A DNA stretch of 64,000 nucleotides, taken from NCBI GenBank assembly GCA_041447245.1, contig JBGMEA010000012.1:420438-484437 (forward strand), in the 5' to 3' direction. Positions 35,921 through 45,600 of the stretch are shown here, one piece after another (position 1 is the stretch's first letter; each line of letters begins with the position of its first letter). The notes beneath the pieces are model-generated. The model saw only the letters and a list, made by a program, of their open reading frames with translations. It had not been told where the DNA came from and searched no databases. Source of the DNA: JBGMEA01 sp041447245 (lineage in GTDB: Bacteria; Bacillota; Clostridia; Eubacteriales; Anaerofustaceae). The position numbers and the translations under genes were made by a program.

Positions 35921-36258
35921 CATAACGCAATTTTTCGTTGCAGTCAAGCACCTTAATTGTTTATAAGAATTAAAGGCGACGAAAAATTTTTCTGCGCTGT
36001 TTGTATATCTGTTCCATGTTTCGAGTGCAGTGTGACAGTGCAGTATAAGGCGGCGCTCAGGAGGAGGACAATAAGGAGTCGGACGATTTTTTTGATCATA
36101 ACGAGTACAGGATAACAAACGCAGCTGAAAACAGTCTGAATCGAAAGGGAAAAATTCGGAAAATATCGAGACATTCAATCGTTCGGAATGACAGAAGCGG
36201 GATTGTCTGCTATACTGAGAACAGTACAGATCATTCGATAAAAGAGAGGGAATGCAGT

Positions 36259-36615
36259 ATGGCGTGTGAGAAGCGAATTGATTTTTATTTGCCGTATCCC
36301 GTGGTCTCCGTATTTCGGAGAATGGCGCAAGAGCCTTATATTGCCGGGATGAAAGTGGATCAGGTGGATTATAACCGGTATCAGATTTTTTGTTCGAAAG
36401 GAATCAATCTGGCGACATGGGGAGAATATATCACCATTTCTTTTTTTGATCCGCAAAACGGGGGAACGCAGATTGTGGTGGAATCCAAACCGAAACTGCC
36501 CACCACGCTGGTTGACTGGGGACACAATGAAGAAAATGTCAGAATCGTCATGAATTATTTTTATTATCTGTATCCGCCCACACCCGCACAGCCGCAGGGA
36601 GGGCAGGGGCAATAG
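36259..36615 (+). CDS. Hypothetical protein (118 aa)
   Basis: A soluble 118-residue protein with alternating beta strands and a C-terminal helix, loosely like a START/SRPBCC-type fold (YLPYPVVSVFRRMAQ, TWGEYITISFF). It ends in a Gln/Gly/Pro-rich tail. Start after agagaggg. No named family; codon use matches neighbours. It may lead a run of small hypothetical and membrane genes to 40046. Confidence 0.65.
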   Translation: MACEKRIDFYLPYPVVSVFRRMAQEPYIAGMKVDQVDYNRYQIFCSKGINLATWGEYITISFFDPQNGGTQIVVESKPKLPTTLVDWGHNEENVRIVMNYFYYLYPPTPAQPQGGQGQ

Positions 36616-36677
36616 AATCATCAGCCGGAACCGTCAGGGTGTCGGGGTGCGGGGGCAGATGATCTTCTCAAGGAAAA

Positions 36678-36709
36678 CCGACACCCGTATCCATGTGATA
36701 CGCGGTGTT
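36678..36709 (+). terminator. Terminator
   Basis: Stem acaccc-gtatc / gatac-gcggtgt followed by six T residues, 60 bases after the preceding gene. Confidence 0.75.
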
Positions 36710-36836
36710 TTTTATCGCTTGTTCCAGCCGTTTTTGCATGGCGGTTAAGCGGCGGTTGCGGTATTTGCGTGGGTGAATGAAAGGCGCGTGGAAAATGGTG
36801 TTATGCTGTATAACACGGTGAAGGATACCATATGGA

Positions 36837-37085
36837 TTGACAGCTTCTATACGGGAAACGTCGGAATTTTACCGATGGGATGCGCTGCTCCCTGCTCGGA
36901 ATGAAGCGTATCGGCAGCCGAATTCCGGCGAAGATCCGTCTTCGGATACGCGTGATGACTACTATGAATTTTTAAAGTGGATGGCGATGATTGAACTGAA
37001 CGCTGCGGGAAATGATGTGATGAAACGATATCGGGAACGCATGGAAAAGGCGGATGGCAAAGAGCGAGCGTTCGGACAGTTCTGA
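36837..37085 (+). CDS. Hypothetical protein (82 aa)
   Basis: A small acidic protein with a helical C-terminal half (YYEFLKWMAMIELNAAGNDV). It begins at TTG eleven bases after aagga; a nearer ATG is out of frame and stops at once. No homologous family is recognised. It is 50 bases before a membrane-protein gene, with which it may be co-transcribed. Confidence 0.5.
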   Translation: MTASIRETSEFYRWDALLPARNEAYRQPNSGEDPSSDTRDDYYEFLKWMAMIELNAAGNDVMKRYRERMEKADGKERAFGQF

Positions 37086-37135
37086 TTCAATGTCAACGCA
37101 ATATAACACAGCGAGGCTGTAAGGAGCGGAAGAGT

Positions 37136-38203
37136 TTGAAAAAATTGAATTTTTGGAAATACCGCGGGTTCACCACGAACCAGGTAAAAGCGTTTGTCGA
37201 TGGAAATGAAGTGCGGACGGATCTGAGTCAGATTCCGCTGCGTTTCATTCTGCTGATCGTTGCGGCAATTTTTTTGGGAAGCATCAGCGATGTGAATTTC
37301 TTCGGAGGCGTGTTATTGTTCCTCGGGTTGGTCGGCGCTTATCTCGCGGGAATGAGGTATAGAACCCGATTTTCGCGTGCCGAAACGTTTCGGTATCTGT
37401 TTGCGACGAACGCGATCGGAATCTTCTTTCTGATGATTGCCGAGATTCGACTGTTTTATCGCGCGTTTTACGTCGTGCTGCCCGTTTTTCTGATCGTGCT
37501 CGTGTTCCAACTGCTTGCGTGCCTGATCGCAGCGAGTTATTTCGTCAACCGAGTGGAGCGTGGATACGGCAGCCGCAAACAAAATAAAGTGTATTTCACA
37601 GGGTATGTTTTTCTGTTCATGCTATATTTGTTTTCCGACAGTCTTTTCAGCTACCACGCGCTGTATCTGGTGCAGGGAGTAATTTTGCTGGCGGCAAGTG
37701 CGTTGATGAGCCTTTGCGTGAAATATCTGATCTGTTATCGGTTGCTTTTGAACGAATCCCGCGGGTATTATGACGCTGCGGTATCGGTGCAATCTGTGCG
37801 GACGGTGCGAAGCGCGAAGAAACCGCGAAACAAAGCCGTTCGGAACGCGCCGAAAAACCGATATGAGACAGACGGAGGCGGATATCAGGAGGCGCAGCCC
37901 CGTTATCAGACGGGGATATCCCCGCAGGTCAAGCAGGAGAAGCTCACCCCGATGCCTTCTGTGCAAACAAAAGCTCCCGAAGAGGCGGTGTCGTTTCGAA
38001 AGGCAGACGGAACGATGGACTTCGATGCCGCACTGGCAAATATCAACAACAAAATCAACGCGCTCGGAGAGCGCTTTAACGAGACGGTTGTCTCCGCTAC
38101 AACCGTGCCGGCTGAAGCCGAAGTCGGCAATGGCGGGAACGGTTTTCCCGAGTCCGTGGTTCCGGGGCAATTGGAGCGGGCATCGGATGAGAGCAAACGG
38201 TAG
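37136..38203 (+). CDS. Membrane protein with cytoplasmic tail
   Basis: A 355-residue protein starting at TTG nine bases after aaggag. Six hydrophobic segments occupy residues 30-210; the remaining 145 residues are basic then low-complexity (many Gln, Pro, Lys), with a short helix-forming segment MDFDAALANINNKINALGER. No family recognised. It precedes an ankyrin-RDD membrane protein and is probably in the same transcript. Confidence 0.7.
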   Translation: MKKLNFWKYRGFTTNQVKAFVDGNEVRTDLSQIPLRFILLIVAAIFLGSISDVNFFGGVLLFLGLVGAYLAGMRYRTRFSRAETFRYLFATNAIGIFFLMIAEIRLFYRAFYVVLPVFLIVLVFQLLACLIAASYFVNRVERGYGSRKQNKVYFTGYVFLFMLYLFSDSLFSYHALYLVQGVILLAASALMSLCVKYLICYRLLLNESRGYYDAAVSVQSVRTVRSAKKPRNKAVRNAPKNRYETDGGGYQEAQPRYQTGISPQVKQEKLTPMPSVQTKAPEEAVSFRKADGTMDFDAALANINNKINALGERFNETVVSATTVPAEAEVGNGGNGFPESVVPGQLERASDESKR

Positions 38204-38297
38204 GCACGATGTCGAACGGTTTCGGGAAGCGCAAAGTGAAGAGAGACACAAAAGAGTATGAAACATATGCAGTAGAGCATCGGAACTCCTGCGCGTT

Positions 38298-39512
38298 TTG
38301 ATCGAAGCGAATGATGCACAGGGAATCAGGAAGCTGCTGGATGACGGATTGGACGTGAACACCGATTTGGAAATCGATGAGGATACGTGGATGTCGATCG
38401 AATACGCATCAATTCTGAATGCGGAGGATGCCGTGGAGGTGTTGCTGGGAGCTGGCTGTGGGACAGAGAACGACGCACTGCTGTATGCTGCACAGACGAA
38501 TGATCCGATTCTGCTGGGTCGTCTTGTCGATGCGGGTTTCGATCCGCTGCGTACCGACGAGCAGCATGCGGGGCTGCTGCATTTTGCGGTACAGTTCAAT
38601 GCAGAAGCGTCACTCGGGTTTGCTCTCGATCATGGGTGTGCTATTGATACGAAAGATCAGTTCGGAGACACTCCGCTTGCCGCTGCCGTACAAAATAAAA
38701 ATTCGGGGTTAGCCAAACGACTGCTGGAGGCTGGAGCTGATCCAAACTGCCAGACCGACGGCCCCATGCTGCTGACGGCAAGTGCGCAATCGGATCTTCC
38801 GATGTGCAAATTGCTGATAGCTTACGGTGCAAATGTCAATGCGGCGGATAACAGCGGCATGACACCTTATCTGATGGCGAAGGAAACGTGCGATTACAAC
38901 ATCATGAATCTGTTACTGGACAACGGAGCAGAACAGAATCCGAGAATAAAGAGCGGTAACGGGACATCCGTCGCCAAAGCGGCGTTCAATACGGCAATGG
39001 GGATTGAAGCGAAGCCGGGGTACGAACTGGAAAGCACGCTGAAAAGGAGTGCTTACGGTGTGTTGAAGCAACGGGTCAAGGCATGTTTGTTTGATATGTT
39101 TGCACTCTCTTTTATTATGGCGATCGGTTTATCTATCATTCAGTTGCTTTTAAAATTCGAAGAGATATCTACTTTGCTCGTATATGGTTTGTTCATGTGC
39201 TTGTATGCTCTGATGGGGCGGGAGTCAAGCATCGGAATGAGGATGATGGACATCAAGGCTTACCGCATCAAAGACGACGGAGCGCCGAACTTTCTGCAGG
39301 CGATGATCCGAGGCTTCGGGAATCTGATGCTTCCGATTGAATTTTTGGTTGGTTTGTTCTCGAAATCGCATCGGACGCTGTCAGACTTTATCGGTGCAAC
39401 CGCGGTGGAATACAATAAGGCGGAACTGTGGTTCGAACGCGAAAACAGGGAACGGATGAGAATGAACGACGGGCAGGGGGAAGAATCCCGAATATCGGAA
39501 AGAAGGAATTGA
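38298..39512 (+). CDS. Ankyrin-repeat protein with C-terminal RDD membrane domain
   Basis: A 404-residue fusion. Residues 1-215 contain six ankyrin units (AGLLHFAVQFNAEASLGFAL; NSGLAKRLLEAGADPN; MTPYLMAKETCDYNIMNLLL). Residues 250-385 form an RDD domain with three membrane helices (RVKACLFDMFALSFIMAIGL; SIGMRMMDIKAYR). The TTG start is uncertain: coding-like sequence (ASELLRV) continues about twelve codons upstream to a stop at 38259, and no clear ribosome site is present, so a small start-region error or non-ATG start is possible. Confidence 0.82.
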   Translation: MIEANDAQGIRKLLDDGLDVNTDLEIDEDTWMSIEYASILNAEDAVEVLLGAGCGTENDALLYAAQTNDPILLGRLVDAGFDPLRTDEQHAGLLHFAVQFNAEASLGFALDHGCAIDTKDQFGDTPLAAAVQNKNSGLAKRLLEAGADPNCQTDGPMLLTASAQSDLPMCKLLIAYGANVNAADNSGMTPYLMAKETCDYNIMNLLLDNGAEQNPRIKSGNGTSVAKAAFNTAMGIEAKPGYELESTLKRSAYGVLKQRVKACLFDMFALSFIMAIGLSIIQLLLKFEEISTLLVYGLFMCLYALMGRESSIGMRMMDIKAYRIKDDGAPNFLQAMIRGFGNLMLPIEFLVGLFSKSHRTLSDFIGATAVEYNKAELWFERENRERMRMNDGQGEESRISERRN

Positions 39513-39563
39513 GGGTTGATTATTTTGATGAAATGAGGAATAATAAACCAAGGGGGCAGGGAG

Positions 39564-40046
39564 ATGAAAGAAAAAACATGTTTTGCGACACCGAATACGG
39601 TTTTGATTGCAGTGTTTTTGGGGATGCAGACGTTCGCGTTTGCTGTTGTGCTGCTGTATGCGGCGATCATCAGGAGTTTCCTTTACGGAGGCGGTATGTT
39701 TTTGGGACTGTTTCAGGGCGCCGCGGCAATTGTTTGGCTGGGAATTCTGTTCGGATTCTGCGGAATTCCAACCTATGCAAAAGCGGATTCGGGAGCGATC
39801 AGCACACGAGGATGGTTGCTTGTATCCCAAACGATCCCTTGGGCGGAAGTGAGGGAAGCAGGGATTGTCCGCACTCGGAGCGGGGACTGGATTTATCTTT
39901 CGCGCAGTGCGCTGATGCCGTTCGGGGCGGGCGCTGTAGCAAAAATCGGACAGACGCGAGGGGTGATTGTAATCCGTTACAGCGGGGAATCGCTTCGTAC
40001 CGTACAGCATTACTGCTCTGCGCAAGTGCGGGATTTGCGGTATTGA
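39564..40046 (+). CDS. Hypothetical membrane protein (160 aa)
   Basis: Two N-terminal membrane helices (residues about 11-65) followed by a PH-like beta domain (STRGWLLVSQTIPWAEVREA) ending near YCSAQVRDL. Start after cagggag. It resembles DUF-type bacterial PH membrane proteins. Close to and in line with the ankyrin-RDD gene. Confidence 0.6.
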   Translation: MKEKTCFATPNTVLIAVFLGMQTFAFAVVLLYAAIIRSFLYGGGMFLGLFQGAAAIVWLGILFGFCGIPTYAKADSGAISTRGWLLVSQTIPWAEVREAGIVRTRSGDWIYLSRSALMPFGAGAVAKIGQTRGVIVIRYSGESLRTVQHYCSAQVRDLRY

Positions 40047-40131
40047 GTCTTGTTTTCGATGAAACTGCCTTTGCGGACCGAAAGGCGGCAGATCATTGTG
40101 ATATCATGAAAAAACTGAGGGAATTATCCAT

Positions 40132-40794
40132 ATGGCATATCAGGTAGGCGACGAAACCAAAAGCAAAATATTGGAAAATGCCAGAACGCTTTTCTATAAA
40201 AACGGGTTTAAAAGCACATCGACGAATCAGATCGCAGAGGCCGCAAAGGTCAACCAAGCTCTGATTTTTTATCACTTCGGGAATAAAAGCAATCTCGGGC
40301 TGGAAGTGTGCAATGCGCTGACGCGGGATATCCGTAATCAGATTGCGATTAAAATCTATCGGAAGCATGAACCGTTCGATGCGGTGGTTTCGACTGCAGT
40401 GGAATATAAAGTATTTACGCGCTTTCGACGGGAGAATGAAAATTACCGCAGGTTTATCAAAGAACTCTGCGAATGCAATATTCTGCTCCTGACGGAAAAC
40501 TATCTCGGTATGGCGCTGTATAAAGCGGTGCGGAAAAATTATGGCAAACAATTGAATGAAGTGGATGAAAAGATCGCTCATTATGCCATTACTTCGATTA
40601 TCAGCGGATTGATCGTAACGCATAATTACGGATATATCGATTGCTCGTATGATTATTTGTGCAACAAAGAAATTGAGATGATGCTGGAGATTTTGAAATT
40701 TGATGCAGATGAAATCGGACGCATCACCACGCTTGCACAAGAAATATTTGACTCGATCGAGATCGAGATGGGGAAAAATTTTCAAGTATATTGA
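40132..40794 (+). CDS. TetR/AcrR family regulator of locus 3
   Basis: A 220-residue TetR protein with N-terminal helix-turn-helix (STSTNQIAEAAKVNQALIFY) and an all-helical ligand domain. It stands directly upstream of UroD-fold gene 3, mirroring the TetR-transporter-methyltransferase order at locus 1. Start at ATG after tgaggga. A terminator separates it from the methyltransferase, so it acts in trans on the promoter at 40921. Confidence 0.9.
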   Translation: MAYQVGDETKSKILENARTLFYKNGFKSTSTNQIAEAAKVNQALIFYHFGNKSNLGLEVCNALTRDIRNQIAIKIYRKHEPFDAVVSTAVEYKVFTRFRRENENYRRFIKELCECNILLLTENYLGMALYKAVRKNYGKQLNEVDEKIAHYAITSIISGLIVTHNYGYIDCSYDYLCNKEIEMMLEILKFDADEIGRITTLAQEIFDSIEIEMGKNFQVY

Positions 40795-40839
40795 GTTTGA
40801 TTAATATTGGTTTATTTATTTTAATATTTAAAGAATAAT

Positions 40840-40870
40840 AAAAAATGGCTTTTAAAGCCATTTTTTATTT
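40840..40870 (+). terminator. Terminator of TetR gene
   Basis: Stem aaaatggcttt / aaagccatttt followed by a T-rich run. Confidence 0.88.
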
Positions 40871-40920
40871 TATATAAACACTTAATCGATAAAAAATTAA
40901 GTATAATGAATATTTTATTG

Positions 40921-40950
40921 TTGACATTTATACAAAATCAGGATATCCTG
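40921..40950 (+). promoter_or_regulatory. Promoter and operator of locus 3
   Basis: TTGACA at 40921, 17-base spacer, TATCCT at 40944. The perfect 12-base palindrome caggatatcctg (40939-40950) covers the -10 box and is the likely TetR site. Confidence 0.72.
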
Positions 40951-40993
40951 TAAATATTGAGCGCGCTTAAATTTATTTAAGGAGGAGTAATTT

Positions 40994-42154
40994 TTGGACA
41001 ACGTATCATTATTGCAGCAGGAAAGAAATCAAATCATGGAAGATACGTTCGCTATGAAACAGCCGAAGCGGGTGATGAACGCCGTGGTGGTGGACGCGAC
41101 CTATGCATTGGAGCATTTCGGGTATGACATGGTGAAGGATCAGTACGACACCGCACGCCTTTTGGAGGCATCGGATCGTATGACAGCTTTGCTGGATACC
41201 GACCTGATGCCCATTACCATTTTTCGCGTGCCTTCCATTTTCAAGATGATGGGAGCCAAAACCATTGTGTTGGACAGTTTCGGGATTGCGCAGCATCCGA
41301 ACTGCGAGGGGATGGATCCGAAAGAATACGATGAGTTTATTCAGGATCCGTATCAATTCATTGCCTCGACTTTGATCCCCAGACTGTATACGCAGCTTGA
41401 CAAACCGGAACCGGAACGTATGCTCCGATTCGGGGAAGCCTATCTGGCGAATACTTTGGAAAACGCGAAAGTAAATGCAGGAAAGCAGGAAATCACAAAC
41501 AAGTACGAAAAATGTTCCCGCGGTCTGTTTCAGAATATTTCGCTGGCTCCGATGGATTTCATTGCGGATTATCTGAGAGCATTCACCGGAATCAGCATGG
41601 ATATCCGTCGATACCCTGAAAAAGTGTTGGCGGCAACCGAAGCAATTACGCCACTGCTTTTAAAGAAGGCAATTCCGCTCGGACTTGCGCCGTCGAAACA
41701 AAACAGAACATTCTTCGCTCTGCACATGCCGACATTTATGAGAGAACGCGATTTTGAAAAATTTTGGTGGCCGTCGTTTCTTTCTCTGGCAAAAGCGATC
41801 GACGAAGCCGGATACGGGATGAATTTCTTCTGTGAAGATGACTGGACGCGTTATCTGGATTACATCAGCGAACTGCCGGAAGGGATCAGCCTGAAGTTCG
41901 AAAAAGGCGATCCGAAACTGTTTAAGGAAAAGCTCGGAAAGAAATTCATTCTCAACGGATGGTATCCCGCGCCCCTGCTGAAATCAGGGACGAAGCAGGA
42001 AGTGCAGGACAAATGCAAAGAACTGTTGGATATCCTGGCTCCGGGCGGAAATTATTATCTGACGACAACGACCAGTTTTATGAGAACCTGCGACGCTCGG
42101 CTTGAAAATCTGCAGGCGTTGTGCGAATGTGTGAATACTTATGGAAAATATTAA
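40994..42154 (+). CDS. UroD-superfamily methyltransferase 3
   Basis: A 386-residue UroD-fold protein starting at TTG after aaggagg. Shared elements are KQPKRVMNAV, FGIAQHPN, FTGISMDIRRYPEK, GTKQEVQDKCKELLDILAPG, ending at NTYGKY like the other copies. At the zinc-motif position it has C280-E281-D282-D283-W284. Followed within 16 bases by the microprotein and then a GPH symporter and a sodium symporter. The likely role is methyl transfer between a substrate and a corrinoid protein; the substrate is unknown. Confidence 0.88.
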   Translation: MDNVSLLQQERNQIMEDTFAMKQPKRVMNAVVVDATYALEHFGYDMVKDQYDTARLLEASDRMTALLDTDLMPITIFRVPSIFKMMGAKTIVLDSFGIAQHPNCEGMDPKEYDEFIQDPYQFIASTLIPRLYTQLDKPEPERMLRFGEAYLANTLENAKVNAGKQEITNKYEKCSRGLFQNISLAPMDFIADYLRAFTGISMDIRRYPEKVLAATEAITPLLLKKAIPLGLAPSKQNRTFFALHMPTFMRERDFEKFWWPSFLSLAKAIDEAGYGMNFFCEDDWTRYLDYISELPEGISLKFEKGDPKLFKEKLGKKFILNGWYPAPLLKSGTKQEVQDKCKELLDILAPGGNYYLTTTTSFMRTCDARLENLQALCECVNTYGKY

Positions 42155-42170
42155 AAAGGAGGAATCGGTT

Positions 42171-42326
42171 ATGCAAATCGGGGAAGCAAAGTCGGCATTG
42201 ATCGACTCGAGAGAAGAGACTGTCCGACGATATGATTTGGATTTGGACCGGGAAGCTCCGTTTTTGGATACGGTCAAATTATATGAAGATCAGATGTTCC
42301 ATTTTATATTGGGACTGCTGATTTAA
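42171..42326 (+). CDS. UroD-associated microprotein 3 (51 aa)
   Basis: A 51-residue protein with a strongly charged N-terminal half and hydrophobic end EDQMFHFILGLLI, matching EDQIFSLVIRLFR at 11660 and EKEIFTFVMNLLI at the end of the 19662 protein. The start has AAGGAGG eight bases upstream. It lies between methyltransferase 3 and the GPH symporter. Predicted subunit or membrane-docking partner of the barrel; no named family. Confidence 0.85.
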   Translation: MQIGEAKSALIDSREETVRRYDLDLDREAPFLDTVKLYEDQMFHFILGLLI

Positions 42327-42344
42327 TCGTGAAAGGAGTGCAAT

Positions 42345-43706
42345 ATGGAAAGCAGTAGAATAAGTAAAAAACTTAATTTCCTATATGGTCTGCCGGATTT
42401 CGGGTTCGCACTGTTTGTATATGTGGAACTGTATTATTTTTCGGCATTTCTGACCGACTATGCCAAGCTTTCTCTGGATACGGTTGCCATCATTCTGGCT
42501 GCAACTTCGGCTATCGACATGATATGGGTGCCCGTGACCGGCATTATTATTGAAAAATGCAACTTCAAATGGGGGAAATTCCGTTCCTGGTTTGTATTGG
42601 CATCGCCGTTTGTCATCGTATTTTTTACTCTGATGTTTACAAAAATCGGTTCGGAAGGGCTTGCTGCCATGATTATTACCGTCTCGTTCGGCATCAAAAC
42701 ACTTGCCCAGAACCTGGTGTATTCCGGGCACCTGTCTCAGATGTCCATTATTTCGAACAGCCCGCAGGAACGGACTTCGCTTTCAGCGAGAAAAGTGCAG
42801 TACAACACATTGGGGATTTTGGTCTTTTCCGCAGTCGGACTGCCTGTGATTACCATGTTCGGAAAAATGACGAACACAACAACCGGATATACGCTCGGCG
42901 CCTGTTTCTTCGCCGTGATTTACTTCCTGACCTGTGTGGCATTGTTCGCATTGACCAAAGGAGTGGAGCCGACGGCAGATGCCAAGGCAGAAAGCGGAAG
43001 CAGCAAACCAAAAATGAGCATCGGATCGATGTTGAAGGCATTGTTCACGAATCCGCCTCTGCTTGTGATTCTGATTGCCGATTCCTTCCGACAGGTCGGA
43101 CGGTTCCTGATTATCGCTTCTGCGTTTTATTATCTGAAAGTTGTGCTGAACAGCGTGGCTTTGATGACGACGTATCTGCTTTGCGTGAATCTTGCGGGAT
43201 TCGCAGGATCGTTCCTGACGACTCCGCTGACAAAGGCGGTCGGGAAAAAAGGCGCTTACATGATCTTTCTTTCCTTTTGCTGTGCGGGGCTGCTTGTGGC
43301 ATATTTCTTCGGTTCGACGCCTGTGATCTTTATTGCGGCACTTACCGTCACGATGGGGATGATCTCTCCGATCAATGCCATTGTCTCTGCGATGCTTGCG
43401 GACACGGTGGTATATGACGAATATAAAAATCATACGCCTGCGAGAGGGTTTATCATGAGCATGGTGAATCTTCCGATCAAGCTCGGCGCATTTTTCCGCA
43501 GTCTGATTCTGCCCGCAGCGCTTGCCGCAGCAGGGTACGCCGCCGGCAAGGCCGCGGATGCCCATATGATTGCGGGAGTGAAAAATCTGATCACGATGTA
43601 TCCGTTTCTTTTCATCGCCCTGGCGATCGTTATAGTGCTGATCGGTTATCGGCTCAGCGAAAAGAAAGTGGTTGAAATGACCGAAGAAATCGAAAAAAGG
43701 GCATAA
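42345..43706 (+). CDS. GPH-type MFS symporter (locus 3)
   Basis: A 453-residue twelve-helix symporter of the glycoside-pentoside-hexuronide:cation branch, with WGKFRSWFVLASPFVIVFFT and QERTSLSARKVQYNTLG. It is the paralog of the 8972 transporter, also next to a UroD-fold gene and microprotein, so its cargo is probably the methylated substrate of that enzyme. Start after aaaggag. Confidence 0.88.
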   Translation: MESSRISKKLNFLYGLPDFGFALFVYVELYYFSAFLTDYAKLSLDTVAIILAATSAIDMIWVPVTGIIIEKCNFKWGKFRSWFVLASPFVIVFFTLMFTKIGSEGLAAMIITVSFGIKTLAQNLVYSGHLSQMSIISNSPQERTSLSARKVQYNTLGILVFSAVGLPVITMFGKMTNTTTGYTLGACFFAVIYFLTCVALFALTKGVEPTADAKAESGSSKPKMSIGSMLKALFTNPPLLVILIADSFRQVGRFLIIASAFYYLKVVLNSVALMTTYLLCVNLAGFAGSFLTTPLTKAVGKKGAYMIFLSFCCAGLLVAYFFGSTPVIFIAALTVTMGMISPINAIVSAMLADTVVYDEYKNHTPARGFIMSMVNLPIKLGAFFRSLILPAALAAAGYAAGKAADAHMIAGVKNLITMYPFLFIALAIVIVLIGYRLSEKKVVEMTEEIEKRA

Positions 43707-43727
43707 GTCCGGAAACGGGAGGATGTA

Positions 43728-45146
43728 ATGTATATTCCTTTTCTTATCATTATGGGTTATATGGTTCTTCTCGTGGTCATTGCCGTGTTATCGAATAAAT
43801 ATTTCAGGAAAAAAGGAAGTGCGGCAGAATTTTTATTGGCAGGAAAGAGTCTTCCTACGTTTTTGGTGATGGCAATGGTTGCGGGTACCGCGATCGGCGG
43901 AACGGGAACTTTGGGGATATCCGAAAATGCGTATACCAACGGTTTGTCTGCCATGTGGTACAACATCGCATGGGCATTGGGTATTTTGTTTTTTGCGCTT
44001 GCCGTGAGCAGAAAACTCAAGCAGACAAACATTACAACAACGAGTCAGATTTTCATTCAGCTCTTCAGTCGGTTTGACGGCGCGGTTTCCTGCATGGTGC
44101 AGATCGTCATTCTGTTTTGCATCAATGCATTGCAGGCGATTGCGGGAGGTGCGATCCTTGCGGCGATTCTTCCTCATTTTTTTACGCTTGAAAGCGGAAT
44201 CGTCGTATCGTCCGTCATCTTTGTTGCAATTGCATTGCTCGGCGGATATTTCGGTGCCACGACAACGAATGCGCTGAACGTATTCATGATTTATCTCGGG
44301 GTGATCGTCGGCTGTGTCGCAGCGGTGAGTCATTACGGCGGTATGCCGCAAATTGTATCATCGCTGCCTGTCGGTGACCAATGGTTTAATCTCGTGAAGG
44401 GGATGGGTCCCGCGCTGATTGCGGGTTGGGTGATTTCGATGGTGGTGCAGGCGCCTCCGAATCAGGGGCTGATTCAGGCAACTGCGGCTGCCAAAGATAC
44501 CAAATCCGCGAACAGAGGATTGATCATTGCCGCGGTGCTGCTGATTCCGATCGGTTTTTTCTGTGCGTTGATCGGGATCATTGCCGCAGCCGAGCTTCCG
44601 GGGTTGGCGAGCGCAAAAACTGCATTTCCGTCTTTGATGAGCAGTCTGAATCCGTGGGTTGCAGGTTTTGCACTGGCAGGGCTGTGGTCCGCGGATGTCT
44701 CGACGGCGACATCAATGATTTTGGGTGTGTCGGCAGTGGCGACCCGCGATGTGATCGTGCGGATTTTCCGACCCGATATGACGGATAAAAACCAGCTGAT
44801 CGCGTCCAAAATTATAATTCTGCTGTGCGGAGTGTTCGGTGCATTGGCGGCATTGAACATCAGCTCTATCTTGGGATTTATGATGAAAATCATTATTGTG
44901 TTTGTCCCATATTCTTATTTACTGCTTTGTGCATTATATTGTCCGAAGCTGATCAGAAAGAGCAGCTGCACGGTTACGGTGCTGACCAATCTTGCAGTCA
45001 TGGCGATGTGGCTGGTCTTTCCTGCTACGCATATCGTGAGCGATATGATCTATCTGTGTTTGCCCGCCACATTGGTTGCGGCCGCAGTATGCATTATTTT
45101 TGACAAACGCCCCGTCGATACAAGCGTGATGTACGCGGGGACATGA
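43728..45146 (+). CDS. Sodium:solute symporter (SSS family)
   Basis: A 472-residue protein with about thirteen hydrophobic helices; the first two helices and RKKGSAAEFLLAGKSLPTFL plus GTAIGGTGTLGISENAY are typical of PutP/PanF-type sodium symporters, with the sodium-site Ser/Thr region STATSMILG. Start after gggaggatgta. It ends the locus 3 operon and gives the locus a second uptake route, perhaps for a different substrate or an organic acid. Confidence 0.88.
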   Translation: MYIPFLIIMGYMVLLVVIAVLSNKYFRKKGSAAEFLLAGKSLPTFLVMAMVAGTAIGGTGTLGISENAYTNGLSAMWYNIAWALGILFFALAVSRKLKQTNITTTSQIFIQLFSRFDGAVSCMVQIVILFCINALQAIAGGAILAAILPHFFTLESGIVVSSVIFVAIALLGGYFGATTTNALNVFMIYLGVIVGCVAAVSHYGGMPQIVSSLPVGDQWFNLVKGMGPALIAGWVISMVVQAPPNQGLIQATAAAKDTKSANRGLIIAAVLLIPIGFFCALIGIIAAAELPGLASAKTAFPSLMSSLNPWVAGFALAGLWSADVSTATSMILGVSAVATRDVIVRIFRPDMTDKNQLIASKIIILLCGVFGALAALNISSILGFMMKIIIVFVPYSYLLLCALYCPKLIRKSSCTVTVLTNLAVMAMWLVFPATHIVSDMIYLCLPATLVAAAVCIIFDKRPVDTSVMYAGT

Positions 45147-45216
45147 ACTAAGATTGTATGATCTGTGATTTTTTATAGCGTGCAGAGGAATTCTGCCGAA
45201 AACACCTTGCAACCCG

Positions 45217-45262
45217 TCGGGGCGCTTTCTTTGATGAAAAGAGAACGCCCCGGCTTTTTTAT
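45217..45262 (+). terminator. Terminator of locus 3 operon
   Basis: Stem cggggcg / cgccccg with a 25-base loop containing T-rich sequence, followed by six T residues. Confidence 0.75.
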
Positions 45263-45600
45263 GAAATCGATCATGTTTTTAAGTGCTGTTTGTATGAGAT
45301 TGTTGCGATATCTCGACGGTTTTGCGTAAGCTTACAATTGCGGACGTGCAGTGAATGCCTGTCGGCATAACAAAACGGATCGGCTGCCGATGCGCAATGC
45401 ACGCTTCATATTATGCAGATATTGCAGAAGGGACGATTCCTTGAAACGGAGATCGGCAGCTTCGTTTCTTTTTCATTAGGGGGTGGATTTTCTTCTCTTG
45501 ATGCGACCGCAAAAAAAGAACAACCCGTTCGCGCTGCGGTCGGGTTGTCTGTCGGTTCCTGTTTCTGATTGTATGGTGCTTTATCGTTTATGCGAGGAGT
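45263..45600. other. Gene-free stretch
   Basis: No convincing gene. It holds a minus-strand terminator for the next gene, stem aacaacccg / cgggttgt at 45521-45548, and otherwise unstructured sequence. Confidence 0.6.

Noticed and set aside
35953..36174. Minus-strand frame with a signal-peptide-like segment
   Set aside because: No ribosome site, no promoter, and unclear continuation; possibly a decayed gene.
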